Part shown: piece after piece, positions 9,636 through 18,652 of the stretch
How the letters are laid out: every line of letters starts with the position of its first letter
Numbering within the stretch: the first letter of the stretch is position 1
From: JACCZX01 sp038216465
GTDB taxonomy: Bacteria > Pseudomonadota > Gammaproteobacteria > Burkholderiales > Burkholderiaceae_F
Assembly: GCA_038216465.1 (NCBI GenBank)
Contig: JBBQQC010000002.1
Location: forward strand, 62,001-126,000
DNA: 64,000 nucleotides
Direction of reading: 5' to 3'
The notes under the pieces: model-generated
Told to the model about the DNA's origin: nothing
The model's database searches: none
Seen by the model: the letters and a program-made list of their open reading frames with translations, nothing else
Translations under genes and position numbers: made by a program

Positions 9636-10142
9636 TTGGCATCACTGCACATCATCGAGTACCCCGATCCGCGCCTAAGAACCGTAGCGCGGCCGGTGAC
9701 TCGCTTTGATGATCGATTGCGGCAACTGGTGGCCGACATGGCGCAGACCATGTACGCCGCGCCGGGAGTCGGCCTGGCAGCGACGCAAGTCGACGTGCAC
9801 GAACGCCTATTGCTGGTCGATGTGTCCGAGACCAAGGACCGCCTGCACGTGCTGATCAATCCCGAAATCGCGTGGGCGTCGGACGAGCAGATGGAATGCG
9901 AAGAGGGGTGTCTGTCGGTGCCCGGCGTCTACGATGCCGTCACGCGGCCGGCCAAGGTGCGGGTGCGCGCACAGAACACGGACGGAACGCCCTACGAGTT
10001 GGAATGCGAAGGTTTGCTGGCGGTGTGTGTGCAACACGAAATGGACCATTTGGTTGGCAAAGTCTTCGTCGAGTATCTGTCGCCGCTAAAACAAGATCGT
10101 ATTAAGACCCGACTGAGGAAGCGCAAGTCGAAAGCGGCCTGA
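9636..10142 (+). CDS. def: Peptide deformylase
   Basis: A 168-residue metal-dependent enzyme that removes the formyl group from the N-terminal methionine of new proteins. All three family motifs are present: GVGLAATQ (about residues 46-53), EEGCLSVPG, and QHEMDHLVGKVF, giving the Cys and two His metal ligands and the catalytic Glu. The start is a TTG preceded by a good GGAGA ribosome site; no ATG fits the conserved N-terminus SLHIIEYPDPRL. In most relatives fmt follows directly, but here a two-component pair is inserted between them. Confidence 0.96.
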   Translation: MASLHIIEYPDPRLRTVARPVTRFDDRLRQLVADMAQTMYAAPGVGLAATQVDVHERLLLVDVSETKDRLHVLINPEIAWASDEQMECEEGCLSVPGVYDAVTRPAKVRVRAQNTDGTPYELECEGLLAVCVQHEMDHLVGKVFVEYLSPLKQDRIKTRLRKRKSKAA

Positions 10143-10260
10143 GCGGCGGTAGGGTCAGATCCGCCCTTCGATTGGCGCCGTATTCAAGGCGCTTCGTCGC
10201 CCGGCGCTGGGCAGGGCGGACGTGAGCGCTACATTGGCGATCTCCCCGCGTGAGTGATTC

Positions 10261-11388
10261 ATGTTGAACGTTGCTTTGCTGCTGCGCCAATCGTGGAGCG
10301 GCTGGTGGTCATTTCCGACGCGTCCATCGGGTCCGGCCTGGCTGCAAACCATCTGGACCGCGGTATTCAATACGGCTATCGCCGTGGTGCTGACGTTGGT
10401 TGAGTGGGGATTTTCGGGCCGTGCCGACCCGCTCCGGAACTTTGTGGTGAATTTTGTGATCGCCCAATGCATCGGCCTCACTATTCACGCCCTATACGAC
10501 GCAGGTTGCTATTTCGTCGGGCGCGAACGTGTCGCGAGGTTGTCGGCAGTTGGGCGCGTGGTCTTCTTCGCCGGTATTCCTATCGTCGGCTGTCTGATTG
10601 GTTACTGGATCGGCTTGACCCTTCTTGGCGCGGACATGGGGCGCGTCGTTCAGAGTGCCCCGCGCGTAGTCGTAGCAATCGTTACGCTTTCGATCATCTT
10701 CTCCGTGGTCTGGTCGCGCTACCTCGCCGGAAAAACGCGCCTCGCGCGTGCCGAGGCCGACAGCGAGCGCGAACGTACGAAGGCGGTCGAACTGCAGCGG
10801 CAGGCGATCGATGCGCAGCTGCGGTCCTTGCAGGCACAGATCGAGCCGCATTTCCTGTTCAATACGCTGGCCAACGTCGTCAGCCTGATCGGCACCGCGC
10901 CGGCCGATGCGCAGCTGATGCTCGAGCGCCTGATTGAACTGTTGCGCGCGTCGCTGACCGCGAGTCGGAGTGAGCGCACCACATTGGGCCAGGAAACCGC
11001 GATGATTGCGGCGTATCTGGATATCCTGCGGATCAGAATGGGCGAGCGACTTTCGTACACGATGGACGTACCTGCTGCGCTGATGAGCGCGCACATTCCG
11101 CCGTTGTCGCTGCAGCCCTTGGTTGAAAATTCGGTCAAGCACGGTCTCGAGCCGAAGCTTGAAGGAGGCCGAGTACACCTGTCGGCGCGCGTTTCCGATG
11201 GATCTCTGCAACTTGATGTCGAAGACGACGGACTGGGCTTTTCGGCCAACGTCGGCAACGGCGTGGGTCTGGAAAACCTGCGTGAACGCATCGCATCTTT
11301 ATATGGCGAGCGCGGCCAGCTTGTGGTCGAGTCGCTCGCCTGCGGGACTCGCGTACGAATGACGATCCCGCTGGCCGAAGCGGCATGA
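10261..11388 (+). CDS. LytS/AlgZ-type sensor histidine kinase
   Basis: A 375-residue inner-membrane kinase of the His_kinase (LytS/YehU/AlgZ) type. Four hydrophobic segments lie in the first 165 residues, followed by a coiled segment. The phosphoacceptor motif EPHFLFNTLANV places the His near residue 196. The C-terminal ATPase domain shows PLSLQPLVENSVKHGL (N box) and DDGLGF and GVGLENLRERI (G boxes). There is no large periplasmic sensor domain. Its stop overlaps the ATG of the LytTR regulator by 4 bp, so the two form one unit and presumably a cognate pair. Confidence 0.93.
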   Translation: MLNVALLLRQSWSGWWSFPTRPSGPAWLQTIWTAVFNTAIAVVLTLVEWGFSGRADPLRNFVVNFVIAQCIGLTIHALYDAGCYFVGRERVARLSAVGRVVFFAGIPIVGCLIGYWIGLTLLGADMGRVVQSAPRVVVAIVTLSIIFSVVWSRYLAGKTRLARAEADSERERTKAVELQRQAIDAQLRSLQAQIEPHFLFNTLANVVSLIGTAPADAQLMLERLIELLRASLTASRSERTTLGQETAMIAAYLDILRIRMGERLSYTMDVPAALMSAHIPPLSLQPLVENSVKHGLEPKLEGGRVHLSARVSDGSLQLDVEDDGLGFSANVGNGVGLENLRERIASLYGERGQLVVESLACGTRVRMTIPLAEAA

Positions 11389-12152
11389 AGGCGATCATCG
11401 CCGACGACGAGCCGCACCTGGCGCAGTATCTGCGCGACAAGCTTGCCAGGCTGTGGCCCGAACTGCAGGTGGTGGCGATCGCCGACAGCGGGCCGATGGC
11501 GGCTGCAGCGATCGAAAAGCACGCGCCCGACATTGCGTTTCTCGATATCCGCATGCCCGGGGCCACCGGGCTGCAGGTCGCCGAAAAGCTCACGCGCGAC
11601 ACCACGGTCGTGTTCGTGACCGCCTACGATCAGTACGCGCTCGACGCATTCGAGCGCGATGCGGTTGATTATCTGTTGAAGCCGGTCACCGACGAACGCC
11701 TGAGCCGGACGATCGAAAAGTTGAAGATCCAACGGCCGGCACGCGATCTGGCACCGTTGCTGCAGCAGCTGTCACAGCACTTGGGGAACGCGTCCGCGCC
11801 CCGCCACTTGCGCTGGATCCGCGCCAGCAAGCGCTCGGCCGATGGTGAGATCACGCAGCAGATCCCGATCGTCGATGTGCAGTATTTCCAGGCCGACGAT
11901 AAATACACGTGTGTTTACGCGCGCGACGGCGCCGAGCTGGCCGAATGGCTGATTCGCGTGCCGTTGGCCGAGCTCGGCGAGCAATTGAATCCCGACGACT
12001 TTGCGCAGATCCATCGTTCAGTCATCGTGAACCTGAATGCAGTGGCGGCCACACGCCGCGATCTGACAGGGAAGTTGTACGTCAGGATGCGCGACACGGC
12101 GCGCGAATTGCCGGTGGCCAGGCAATACGTGCATCTGTTCCGTCAGATGTGA
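11385..12152 (+). CDS. LytTR family response regulator (AlgR-like)
   Basis: A 255-residue response regulator. The N-terminal receiver domain begins MKAIIADDEPHLAQYL with the acidic pocket at its start, a phosphoacceptor Asp in FLDIRMPG (about residue 53), and the conserved Lys in YLLKPV. The C-terminal LytTR DNA-binding domain (about residues 150-250) contains DVQYFQADDKYT and the FAQIHRSVIVNL segment. It is translationally coupled to the upstream kinase. Such AlgR-like regulators act as transcription activators on direct-repeat sites; targets here are unknown. Confidence 0.94.
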   Translation: MKAIIADDEPHLAQYLRDKLARLWPELQVVAIADSGPMAAAAIEKHAPDIAFLDIRMPGATGLQVAEKLTRDTTVVFVTAYDQYALDAFERDAVDYLLKPVTDERLSRTIEKLKIQRPARDLAPLLQQLSQHLGNASAPRHLRWIRASKRSADGEITQQIPIVDVQYFQADDKYTCVYARDGAELAEWLIRVPLAELGEQLNPDDFAQIHRSVIVNLNAVAATRRDLTGKLYVRMRDTARELPVARQYVHLFRQM

Positions 12153-12277
12153 GCACGGCGCTTTTCGGAGCGTGACGCCGTTGCTATCACCCCGCGGTCG
12201 GGACGTCGCGACCGTGGGGCGTTTCCCTGCCTTTATGCTGCGCGCGCATGCGCGGCGCTGCGGAGGGAGCGCGTTCC

Positions 12278-13279
12278 ATGAAAATTGTGTTTGCCGGTAC
12301 GCCGGATTTCGCGGCGGTCGCTTTGGACGCTATCGTTCGCGCCGCTCCGAGCGCAGGCTGGAGCGTGCCGCTCGTGCTTACGCAACCCGACCGCCCCGCT
12401 GGCCGCGGCATGAAGATGTATGCGAGTCCGGTCAAGCAAATCGCCCTCGCCCATAACATCGAAGTCGCTGCGCCGTCATCACTGCGCAAAGGCGAGTCGG
12501 CGCTGGCGGCGCAGGCGCGGCTCATCGAGGTGGCACCCGACGTGCTCGTGGTGGCTGCGTACGGACTGATACTGCCGCCCGCGGTGCTCGCCATCCCGCG
12601 CGGTTTGCGCTCGCAATGGCAGCCGAAATTGTCGGCGCTGAACATTCACGCGTCGCTGTTGCCCCGCTGGCGCGGCGCCGCGCCGATTGCGCGCGCAATC
12701 GAGGCCGGCGACGCCGAGACCGGTATCACGCTGATGCAGATGGACGCCGGGCTTGATAGCGGGCCGATGCTGGTGGCCGAGAAGACTTCGATCGCGCCCG
12801 ACGCCACTACCGAATCGTTGACGTCGATACTGGCTCAGATCGGAGCCCGCATGATCGTCGACGCGTTGCGAGACGTCGATCGACTGGTGGCGACAGCACA
12901 GCCGGCGGGTGAGACCTATGCCCATAAGCTCACAAAATCGGAGGCAGCACTCGATTGGTCGCAGTCGGCGCAGCGGCTCGAGCGCCAGGTGCGGGCATTC
13001 AATCCCTTTCCGATCGCGTCAGGCTCGCTGAATGGATCGACGGTACGGCTTTGGCGCGCGCTGGCCATCGGCGATCAGGCGACGGATATCGATCAGATCG
13101 CAGTCGTTCGCTCAGTCGAAGCTGCGGGACTTCGCGTGGCGTGCGGCGGCGGCGAGCTGCTGATCACCGAATTGCAGCGCGCGGGCGGAAAGCGAGTGAC
13201 GGCGCCGGAGTTTGTCAGCGGGTTCGCGGTCAAGGCGGGCGATCGCTTTGTTAACTCGCAGAGCGTCGTGCTGGATTGA
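12278..13279 (+). CDS. fmt: Methionyl-tRNA formyltransferase
   Basis: A 333-residue enzyme that formylates initiator Met-tRNA using 10-formyl-THF. It shows the N-terminal VFAGTPDFAAVAL motif, the folate site segment LNIHASLLPRWRGAAPI with catalytic Asn/His, and ITLMQMDAGLDSGPML. The C-terminal OB-like domain is complete. I start at the ATG at 12278, where the protein begins MKIVFAGTP, with a strong GGAGGGAG site 8-15 bp upstream; an upstream in-frame ATG at 12248 only adds ten unrelated residues. Its stop overlaps the TTG start of rsmB by 4 bp. Confidence 0.96.
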   Translation: MKIVFAGTPDFAAVALDAIVRAAPSAGWSVPLVLTQPDRPAGRGMKMYASPVKQIALAHNIEVAAPSSLRKGESALAAQARLIEVAPDVLVVAAYGLILPPAVLAIPRGLRSQWQPKLSALNIHASLLPRWRGAAPIARAIEAGDAETGITLMQMDAGLDSGPMLVAEKTSIAPDATTESLTSILAQIGARMIVDALRDVDRLVATAQPAGETYAHKLTKSEAALDWSQSAQRLERQVRAFNPFPIASGSLNGSTVRLWRALAIGDQATDIDQIAVVRSVEAAGLRVACGGGELLITELQRAGGKRVTAPEFVSGFAVKAGDRFVNSQSVVLD

Positions 13280-14607
13280 GCTCGGTCGACTCTCCTGCGC
13301 TGGCCGACGTTCTTCGATACGCGGCCGCTGCATGGCAGCTTTTTCGCGGGGGCCGATCGCTCGACCGCGCGCTGAGCGGGGTGCTTACAGACCGCGCTGA
13401 GCTTCGGCCCGCAGTGCAGGACGTGCTCTACACCGCAGTCCGTCATCGGGCGGCGAGCGAACGCATCGTCGAGCGGCTAGCGGCGCGGGCGCCGGCGGTC
13501 GACGTCGCCGCGTTGCTCGCCGTGTCGCTCGCCCAGTTGAACGTCGGTCGCCATTCCGACTACACCGTGGTTGACCAGGCGGTGCTGGCAGCACAGCACT
13601 CGCCAGCGACGCGCGCCGCGGCGGGGTTTGTCAACGCACTGCTGCGCAACTTTTTGCGTCGGCGCAGTGCGCTCAGTTCCGAGCTGCGGGCCGACGCAGT
13701 CACTCGCTTCAATCTGCCGGAATGGTGGATCGAACGCCTGCGAGCGGAGTACCCGCACAACTGGATCGCCGTTGCCGAATCGCAGCAGCAAATGCCTCCG
13801 TTGATCCTGCGCGTTAATGACAACCGAACCACGGTCGATGCCTATCTCGACCAGCTGGCAAAGCATGGGATCGAAGCCACGCGTGTGGGAGCGCAGGCAG
13901 TCTGGATGCACCGGCCGCGTCCAGTCTCCGGGATACCCGGATTTTCCGCAGGCGATGTGTCGGTGCAGGACGCGGGCGCGCAGCTTGCGGCATGCTGGCT
14001 TGATGTCGGGCCCGGCCTGCGCGTACTCGATGCGTGCGCCGCCCCTGGCGGCAAGACTGCGCACCTGGCCGAGCTCGGAGCGACTGATCTGACTGCACTG
14101 GAGATCGACGGCGCGCGCGCCGTTCGCCTCGCTGAGAATCTGGCGCGCTGTCGCCTGAGCGCGCGCGTCATTATCGGCGATGCCGCACATCCGGAATCCT
14201 GGCTGGCCGCGAGCCCGCACACCACGTTTGATCGGATTCTGCTCGACGCCCCGTGCACTGCCTCCGGAATTGTGCGACGCCATCCCGACATCCCCTGGTT
14301 AAGGCGTCCGGCCGATGTTGCGCAATTGACAACGGTACAAAGCGAATTGCTCGACGCTTTATGGCCGCTGTTAAGCGTGGGTGGTAGGCTGCTTTACGTC
14401 GTTTGCTCGCTGTTTCCGGAGGAAGGGCGCGCACAGATCGCGCGCTTCACCCAGCGGCGATCTGACGCGCGTCAGCAGGCTCTGCCAGCATCGCTGATGC
14501 TGCCGGCGCCGGTCGCCGATCCGGCTGCTGGGTCCGCGTGGCAGGGTTCGGGCCTGCCGACGCTGCACGACGGCTTTTTCTTCGCGTTGCTTGAGAAGAC
14601 CGGATGA
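13276..14607 (+). CDS. rsmB: 16S rRNA (cytosine-967 C5)-methyltransferase
   Basis: A 443-residue RNA methyltransferase of the RsmB/Sun family. Residues about 10-145 form a NusB-like RNA-binding domain. The SAM site is LDACAAPGGKTAHLAEL (about residue 250) and the two catalytic cysteine motifs are DAPCTASG and CSLFPEEG. The start is a TTG overlapping the end of fmt (4 bp), which fits translational coupling; the first in-frame ATG would remove the conserved N-terminus. It overlaps the next gene by 4 bp as well, so fmt, rsmB and DUF4390 are one transcript. Confidence 0.95.
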   Translation: MSSVDSPALADVLRYAAAAWQLFRGGRSLDRALSGVLTDRAELRPAVQDVLYTAVRHRAASERIVERLAARAPAVDVAALLAVSLAQLNVGRHSDYTVVDQAVLAAQHSPATRAAAGFVNALLRNFLRRRSALSSELRADAVTRFNLPEWWIERLRAEYPHNWIAVAESQQQMPPLILRVNDNRTTVDAYLDQLAKHGIEATRVGAQAVWMHRPRPVSGIPGFSAGDVSVQDAGAQLAACWLDVGPGLRVLDACAAPGGKTAHLAELGATDLTALEIDGARAVRLAENLARCRLSARVIIGDAAHPESWLAASPHTTFDRILLDAPCTASGIVRRHPDIPWLRRPADVAQLTTVQSELLDALWPLLSVGGRLLYVVCSLFPEEGRAQIARFTQRRSDARQQALPASLMLPAPVADPAAGSAWQGSGLPTLHDGFFFALLEKTG

Positions 14608-15221
14608 AACCGATCGCGCCAAGGCTCCGCGCAGCATTGCTCACAGTATTTCTGTGGGTTGCGCTGGCCGCATTGATTGCCGGGCCGTTCCCAGCATTCG
14701 CCGACGAGCGGATCGGTGTGATGGCGGCCGTGCTCGAGCCTGCGCACGATTCACAGAACGTCAGCGGCGACGCCCTGTTGCTGAATGCGACCTTCGAGTT
14801 CGAACTGCCGCAGGCGCTCGAGGAAGCGGTGCAAAAAGGAATCGCGCTTTACTTCAATATCGAATTTCAGATGTTTCGCAAGCGTTGGTACTGGTTCGAT
14901 CGGCGGGTGGTGGCGAGCACGCTGACTTACCGCCTGTCTTACAGCCCGCTGACGCGCCAGTACCGGTTATCCCGCGGCGGGCTGTCGCAATCCTTCGAGT
15001 CGCTCGACGAAGCGCTGTCGCTGCTGAAAAGCGTTCGCAACTGGAGGGTGGCCGACAAGACGGTGCTGGGCCCGCGTGAGGAATACGATGCACAGGTGCG
15101 GATGCGACTCGACGTGACCCAGCTGCCGAAACCGTTTCAGGTCAACGCGATCACCAGCCGCGAATGGACGTTATCGTCCGACTGGCGCGAGGTGCCGGTC
15201 ACGGCGGAATTAGCCCGCTAA
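14604..15221 (+). CDS. DUF4390 family exported protein
   Basis: A 205-residue protein with an N-terminal hydrophobic signal segment (about residues 8-32, ending near FPAFA). The mature part is a beta-rich domain typical of DUF4390, with the segments LNATFEFELPQALEEAVQKGI, RKRWYWFDRRV and RLSYSPLTRQYRLS. Function is unknown, but the gene regularly sits between rsmB and the NtrY kinase gene in betaproteobacteria. The stop lies about 20 bp before the ntrY start I prefer. It could supply a periplasmic signal to NtrY; this is inference from position only. Confidence 0.9.
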   Translation: MKPIAPRLRAALLTVFLWVALAALIAGPFPAFADERIGVMAAVLEPAHDSQNVSGDALLLNATFEFELPQALEEAVQKGIALYFNIEFQMFRKRWYWFDRRVVASTLTYRLSYSPLTRQYRLSRGGLSQSFESLDEALSLLKSVRNWRVADKTVLGPREEYDAQVRMRLDVTQLPKPFQVNAITSREWTLSSDWREVPVTAELAR

Positions 15222-15244
15222 GGTCCGACCAATTGTTGAACTTC

Positions 15245-17614
15245 ATGCCGCGCGTGCTTCGTTACGGCCTGCTCGCTGGTCTGGCAGTGGGTGGCGTGCT
15301 GCTGTTTCTGCTGGCATCGGCGAGCGGAAACACCGCGTTTTTCGAGCGCAACTATCCGCTGCTTCTCGGCATCAACGGCGTTATCGCGGCGCTGCTGTTC
15401 GTACTGGTGGTGGCGCTGATCCGACGGCTCGTGCTGCGGCTGCGCGCCAATCAGTTCGGCGCGCGGATGATGATGCGGTTCACCGTCGCGTTCGCGCTGA
15501 TGGGTGTCTTGCCCGGCGTGCTGATCTACATCGTCTCCACGCAGTTCCTGTCGCGCTCGATCGAATCGTGGTTCGACGTACGCGTGGATCGCGCGCTGGA
15601 TTCAGGACTGACGCTGGGCCGCGCCGCGCTCGACAACCTGAAGGACGATATCAGTGCGAAGGCACGCAACTGGGCGCTCGAGCTGTCCGACGTGAACGAG
15701 TCGGCGCAACTTTCGCTGTTGAACCGGCTGCGCGAACAAGGCGGGGTGCAGGACGCGCTCGTGGTCAGCGGCAGCGGGCACCTGATAGGAACGAGCGGCT
15801 CGCGCCTGTCCGAGCTGATACCCGAGATTCCATCCAACAGCGAGCTGCGCCAGGCGCGCGCACGCCTGATCTTTGCAACGATTGAAGGTGAGGCTGGCGC
15901 GCTTGAACCGCGGTACGGGCTACGCGCGCGGGTGATCGTGCCGATACCCGCCCCGGGCCCGTTGGGCGGCGAGGTGGCTGCATCCAAATCTAAATCAGCG
16001 ACGCTCGGCGACGACGCTGCTGCCAATGCGGGCTTTGGCAGCATCGTGGCGCCGAAGGAGACGCGGTTCCTGCAGCTGATTCAGCCGGTTCCGGCCTCGA
16101 TCGCCGCCAATGCGGAGGCGCTGCAGAACGGGTATCGCGAGTACCAGGAGCTCTCGCTTGCACGGCAGGGCTTGCAAACCATTTACGGACTGACGTTGAC
16201 GCTGACGCTGCTGCTGTCGATTTTTGCCGCGATTGCATCGAGCGTGCTGCTCGCAAGCTCGATGACCGCGCCGTTGCTGCAGGTGGCCGAGGGAACCAAG
16301 GCCGTTGCCGAAGGCGACTATCGGCCGGTCCGCGAGTTTCCGGGCAACGACGAATTGAACTTACTGACGCAGTCGTTCAACGCGATGACACGGCAGCTGA
16401 CCGAGGCACGCGACCAGGTCGAAACCAAGCAACGCGAGGTCGAAAATGCGAAGACTTATCTCGAGCGCGTGCTGGCCAACCTGTCCGCAGGCGTCGTGGT
16501 GCTTAACAAGGATTTTCGCTTGGTGACGGCCAATCACGGCGCTTCGCGCATCCTCGGACATTCGTTGATGCAGCAAACCGAGCGGCCATTGGACGAGATC
16601 GACGCCGCGCTGGCTTCCGCGCTGGCGACTGCGTTTGCCGACCATGCATTGACTGCATCGCCGAAAGATTCATGGCAGCAGCAGGTCGAAGTGAAGCGGG
16701 CGTCGTCGGCGGGATTCGACCGGATGAACCGGCCCAGTGCGTCCGGCGAAACGCTGATGCTGCTCGCGCGCGGCTCACGCCTCCCACTTGACGACGGTCT
16801 GGGCTACGTCGTCGTCTTCGACGACATTACGCAGGTCATTTCGGCGCAGCGCGCATTGGCCTGGGGCGAAGTTGCGCGCCGGCTGGCGCACGAAATCAAG
16901 AACCCGCTGACGCCGATCCAGCTCGCGGCGGAGCGTTTGCAGATGAAGCTGATCGAAAGGTTGTCGCTGGCCGACGCCGACGTGCTGAAGCGCGGCACCG
17001 CGACGATCGTCAACCAGGTTACTGCGATGAAGCGCATGGTCGACGATTTTCGCGATTACGCGCGCGTACCGCCGGCGCGCCTGTCGCCTCTGGCCCTCAA
17101 TACGCTGGTGGAGGAAGTGGCTGCGCTGTACGGTGCCGATGCGGCGAGCGGTGGCACGATCGAACTTTCGTTGCGTCCGGGATTGCCGCTGATCCAAGGG
17201 GATGCCACGCAGCTGCGCCAGGTGATCCATAACCTGTTGGTCAATTCTCAGGACGCGATGGCCGGACGCACCGATGCGCACATTCTGGTGCGTACCGAGT
17301 TGGTGGAGATCGAAGAAGCTGGGACGCGGGCACGCGCAGTTCGTTTGGCCGTCGAAGACAATGGGCCGGGTTTTGCGGCGAATATACTGCGCCGTGCATT
17401 TGAGCCCTATGTCACGACCAAGTCGAGCGGCACCGGCCTTGGCCTCGCGATGGTGAAAAAAATCGTGGACGAGCATGGCGCGCGCATCGAGGTCGTCAAC
17501 CGAAGCAACCCCGGCATCGATGCGGGAAAAAAAAGCAGTAGCGGCGCGATTGTTACGATTGTCTTTCGGCGACTGACCGAAGTCGATGCGGCAACCGCAT
17601 TACACGCGGCCTGA
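15245..17614 (+). CDS. ntrY: NtrY-type nitrogen-regulation sensor histidine kinase
   Basis: A 789-residue membrane kinase. Three hydrophobic segments occupy the first 120 residues, followed by an extracytoplasmic region, another membrane segment (about residues 318-345), a HAMP domain, and a PAS domain. The His-kinase motif RLAHEIKNPLTPIQLAAERL puts the phosphoacceptor near residue 548; the ATPase domain has HNLLVNSQDAMAG, EDNGPGF and GTGLGLAMVKKI. I use the ATG at 15245; TTG codons at 15233 and 15236 are possible starts. An upstream extension to 15164 would overlap the DUF4390 gene and reads as its out-of-frame shadow. It is followed by its partner regulator gene. Confidence 0.93.
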   Translation: MPRVLRYGLLAGLAVGGVLLFLLASASGNTAFFERNYPLLLGINGVIAALLFVLVVALIRRLVLRLRANQFGARMMMRFTVAFALMGVLPGVLIYIVSTQFLSRSIESWFDVRVDRALDSGLTLGRAALDNLKDDISAKARNWALELSDVNESAQLSLLNRLREQGGVQDALVVSGSGHLIGTSGSRLSELIPEIPSNSELRQARARLIFATIEGEAGALEPRYGLRARVIVPIPAPGPLGGEVAASKSKSATLGDDAAANAGFGSIVAPKETRFLQLIQPVPASIAANAEALQNGYREYQELSLARQGLQTIYGLTLTLTLLLSIFAAIASSVLLASSMTAPLLQVAEGTKAVAEGDYRPVREFPGNDELNLLTQSFNAMTRQLTEARDQVETKQREVENAKTYLERVLANLSAGVVVLNKDFRLVTANHGASRILGHSLMQQTERPLDEIDAALASALATAFADHALTASPKDSWQQQVEVKRASSAGFDRMNRPSASGETLMLLARGSRLPLDDGLGYVVVFDDITQVISAQRALAWGEVARRLAHEIKNPLTPIQLAAERLQMKLIERLSLADADVLKRGTATIVNQVTAMKRMVDDFRDYARVPPARLSPLALNTLVEEVAALYGADAASGGTIELSLRPGLPLIQGDATQLRQVIHNLLVNSQDAMAGRTDAHILVRTELVEIEEAGTRARAVRLAVEDNGPGFAANILRRAFEPYVTTKSSGTGLGLAMVKKIVDEHGARIEVVNRSNPGIDAGKKSSSGAIVTIVFRRLTEVDAATALHAA

Positions 17615-17683
17615 GGCCCGTGTGCTCCGCTATCCGTGCGGCGTAAGCTTGCCTGCTGAGTTGAATGGAATTTTTGATTAGTC

Positions 17684-18475
17684 ATGGCTAACATCCTCGT
17701 CGTCGACGACGAAATCGGTATTCGCGAACTTCTGTCGGAAATCCTTGCCGACGAAGGGCATGCAGTTGTGACAGCCGAGAACGCCGCGGCGGCGCGGGCG
17801 GCACGTGGGCGCGAGGAGCTCGACCTCGTACTGCTTGACATCTGGATGCCTGACACCGACGGCGTTACTTTGCTGAAAGAGTGGGCATCGACCGGCCAGC
17901 TGACGATGCCGGTCATCATGATGTCGGGCCACGCGACGATTGACACTGCGGTCGAAGCCACGCGCTTCGGCGCACTTGAGTTCCTGGAGAAGCCGATTGC
18001 GATGACACGCCTTCTCACTGCCGTACGGTCCGGCCTCGAGCGTGGACGAGTGATGCGGAATCTTCGCGTGGCGGCGCCGGCTTCACTCAGTGCGGCCGAC
18101 TTGGTGCCGGGCGCCGTGCCTATGACGGATGCCGCCCGCGCGGCAACGGCGCAGCATGCTGAACCGGTGGCGCCGGTCGAGCACAACGGTGTCGTGCTTG
18201 ACCAGCCGCTACGCGACGCGCGCGATCAGTTCGAGCGGGTGTACTTCGAATACCACTTGGCACGCGAGGGCTACAGCATGACGCGCGTGGCCGACCGCGC
18301 CGGACTCGAGCGCACGCACCTGTATCGCAAGCTCAAGCAACTCGGCATCGAGCTGGCGCGCGGGGCGCGACGCGCCGAGCGGGTGCCGGAAGGCGCGCAG
18401 ACAGCGGATGAGACGCCGGAAGCGCGCAGCGAACCCCCGGTCTATTCCAGGCGTAGCGACGAATACGACTACTGA
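17684..18475 (+). CDS. NtrX-like response regulator lacking the AAA+ domain
   Basis: A 263-residue regulator immediately downstream of ntrY. The receiver domain (residues 1-120) begins NILVVDDEIGIRELL, has the phosphoacceptor in VLLDIWMPDTDG and the Lys in FLEKPI. A Fis-type helix-turn-helix lies at about residues 195-228 (YSMTRVADRAGLERTHLYRKLKQL). Canonical NtrX has a 240-residue sigma-54-interacting AAA+ ATPase between these parts; here there is only a linker of about 60 residues with no GAFTGA or Walker motif. A 35-residue charged tail follows. It can bind DNA but should not activate sigma-54 polymerase by the usual mechanism. Confidence 0.9.
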   Translation: MANILVVDDEIGIRELLSEILADEGHAVVTAENAAAARAARGREELDLVLLDIWMPDTDGVTLLKEWASTGQLTMPVIMMSGHATIDTAVEATRFGALEFLEKPIAMTRLLTAVRSGLERGRVMRNLRVAAPASLSAADLVPGAVPMTDAARAATAQHAEPVAPVEHNGVVLDQPLRDARDQFERVYFEYHLAREGYSMTRVADRAGLERTHLYRKLKQLGIELARGARRAERVPEGAQTADETPEARSEPPVYSRRSDEYDY

Positions 18476-18652
18476 AAGCGGCCGACCACTTGTGGTTTCT
18501 ACCCGGTTTGCCTCGCCGTGGGACAGCAGTTACCATAACCGAAGTGCCACGCGGCCATTAGCAAGGTGTTGAGTAGCGGCGGCGCCGCGACGTATTTCAA
18601 TGCTTTGGTTTGATAATTCCACAGCGGCGCGTTTTGAGAAGGAGACAATAAA

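Noticed and set aside
9287..9859. 190-residue minus-strand frame across the lysM/def gap
   Set aside because: It overlaps the true def gene on the other strand, has no recognisable domain and low-complexity Ser/Arg content; it is a shadow.
18530..18652. TGGCAC-like and TTTGATAAT sequences before the TRAP operon
   Set aside because: The TGGCAC match is on the opposite strand with no TTGC at the right distance, and the -10-like box has no -35 partner.
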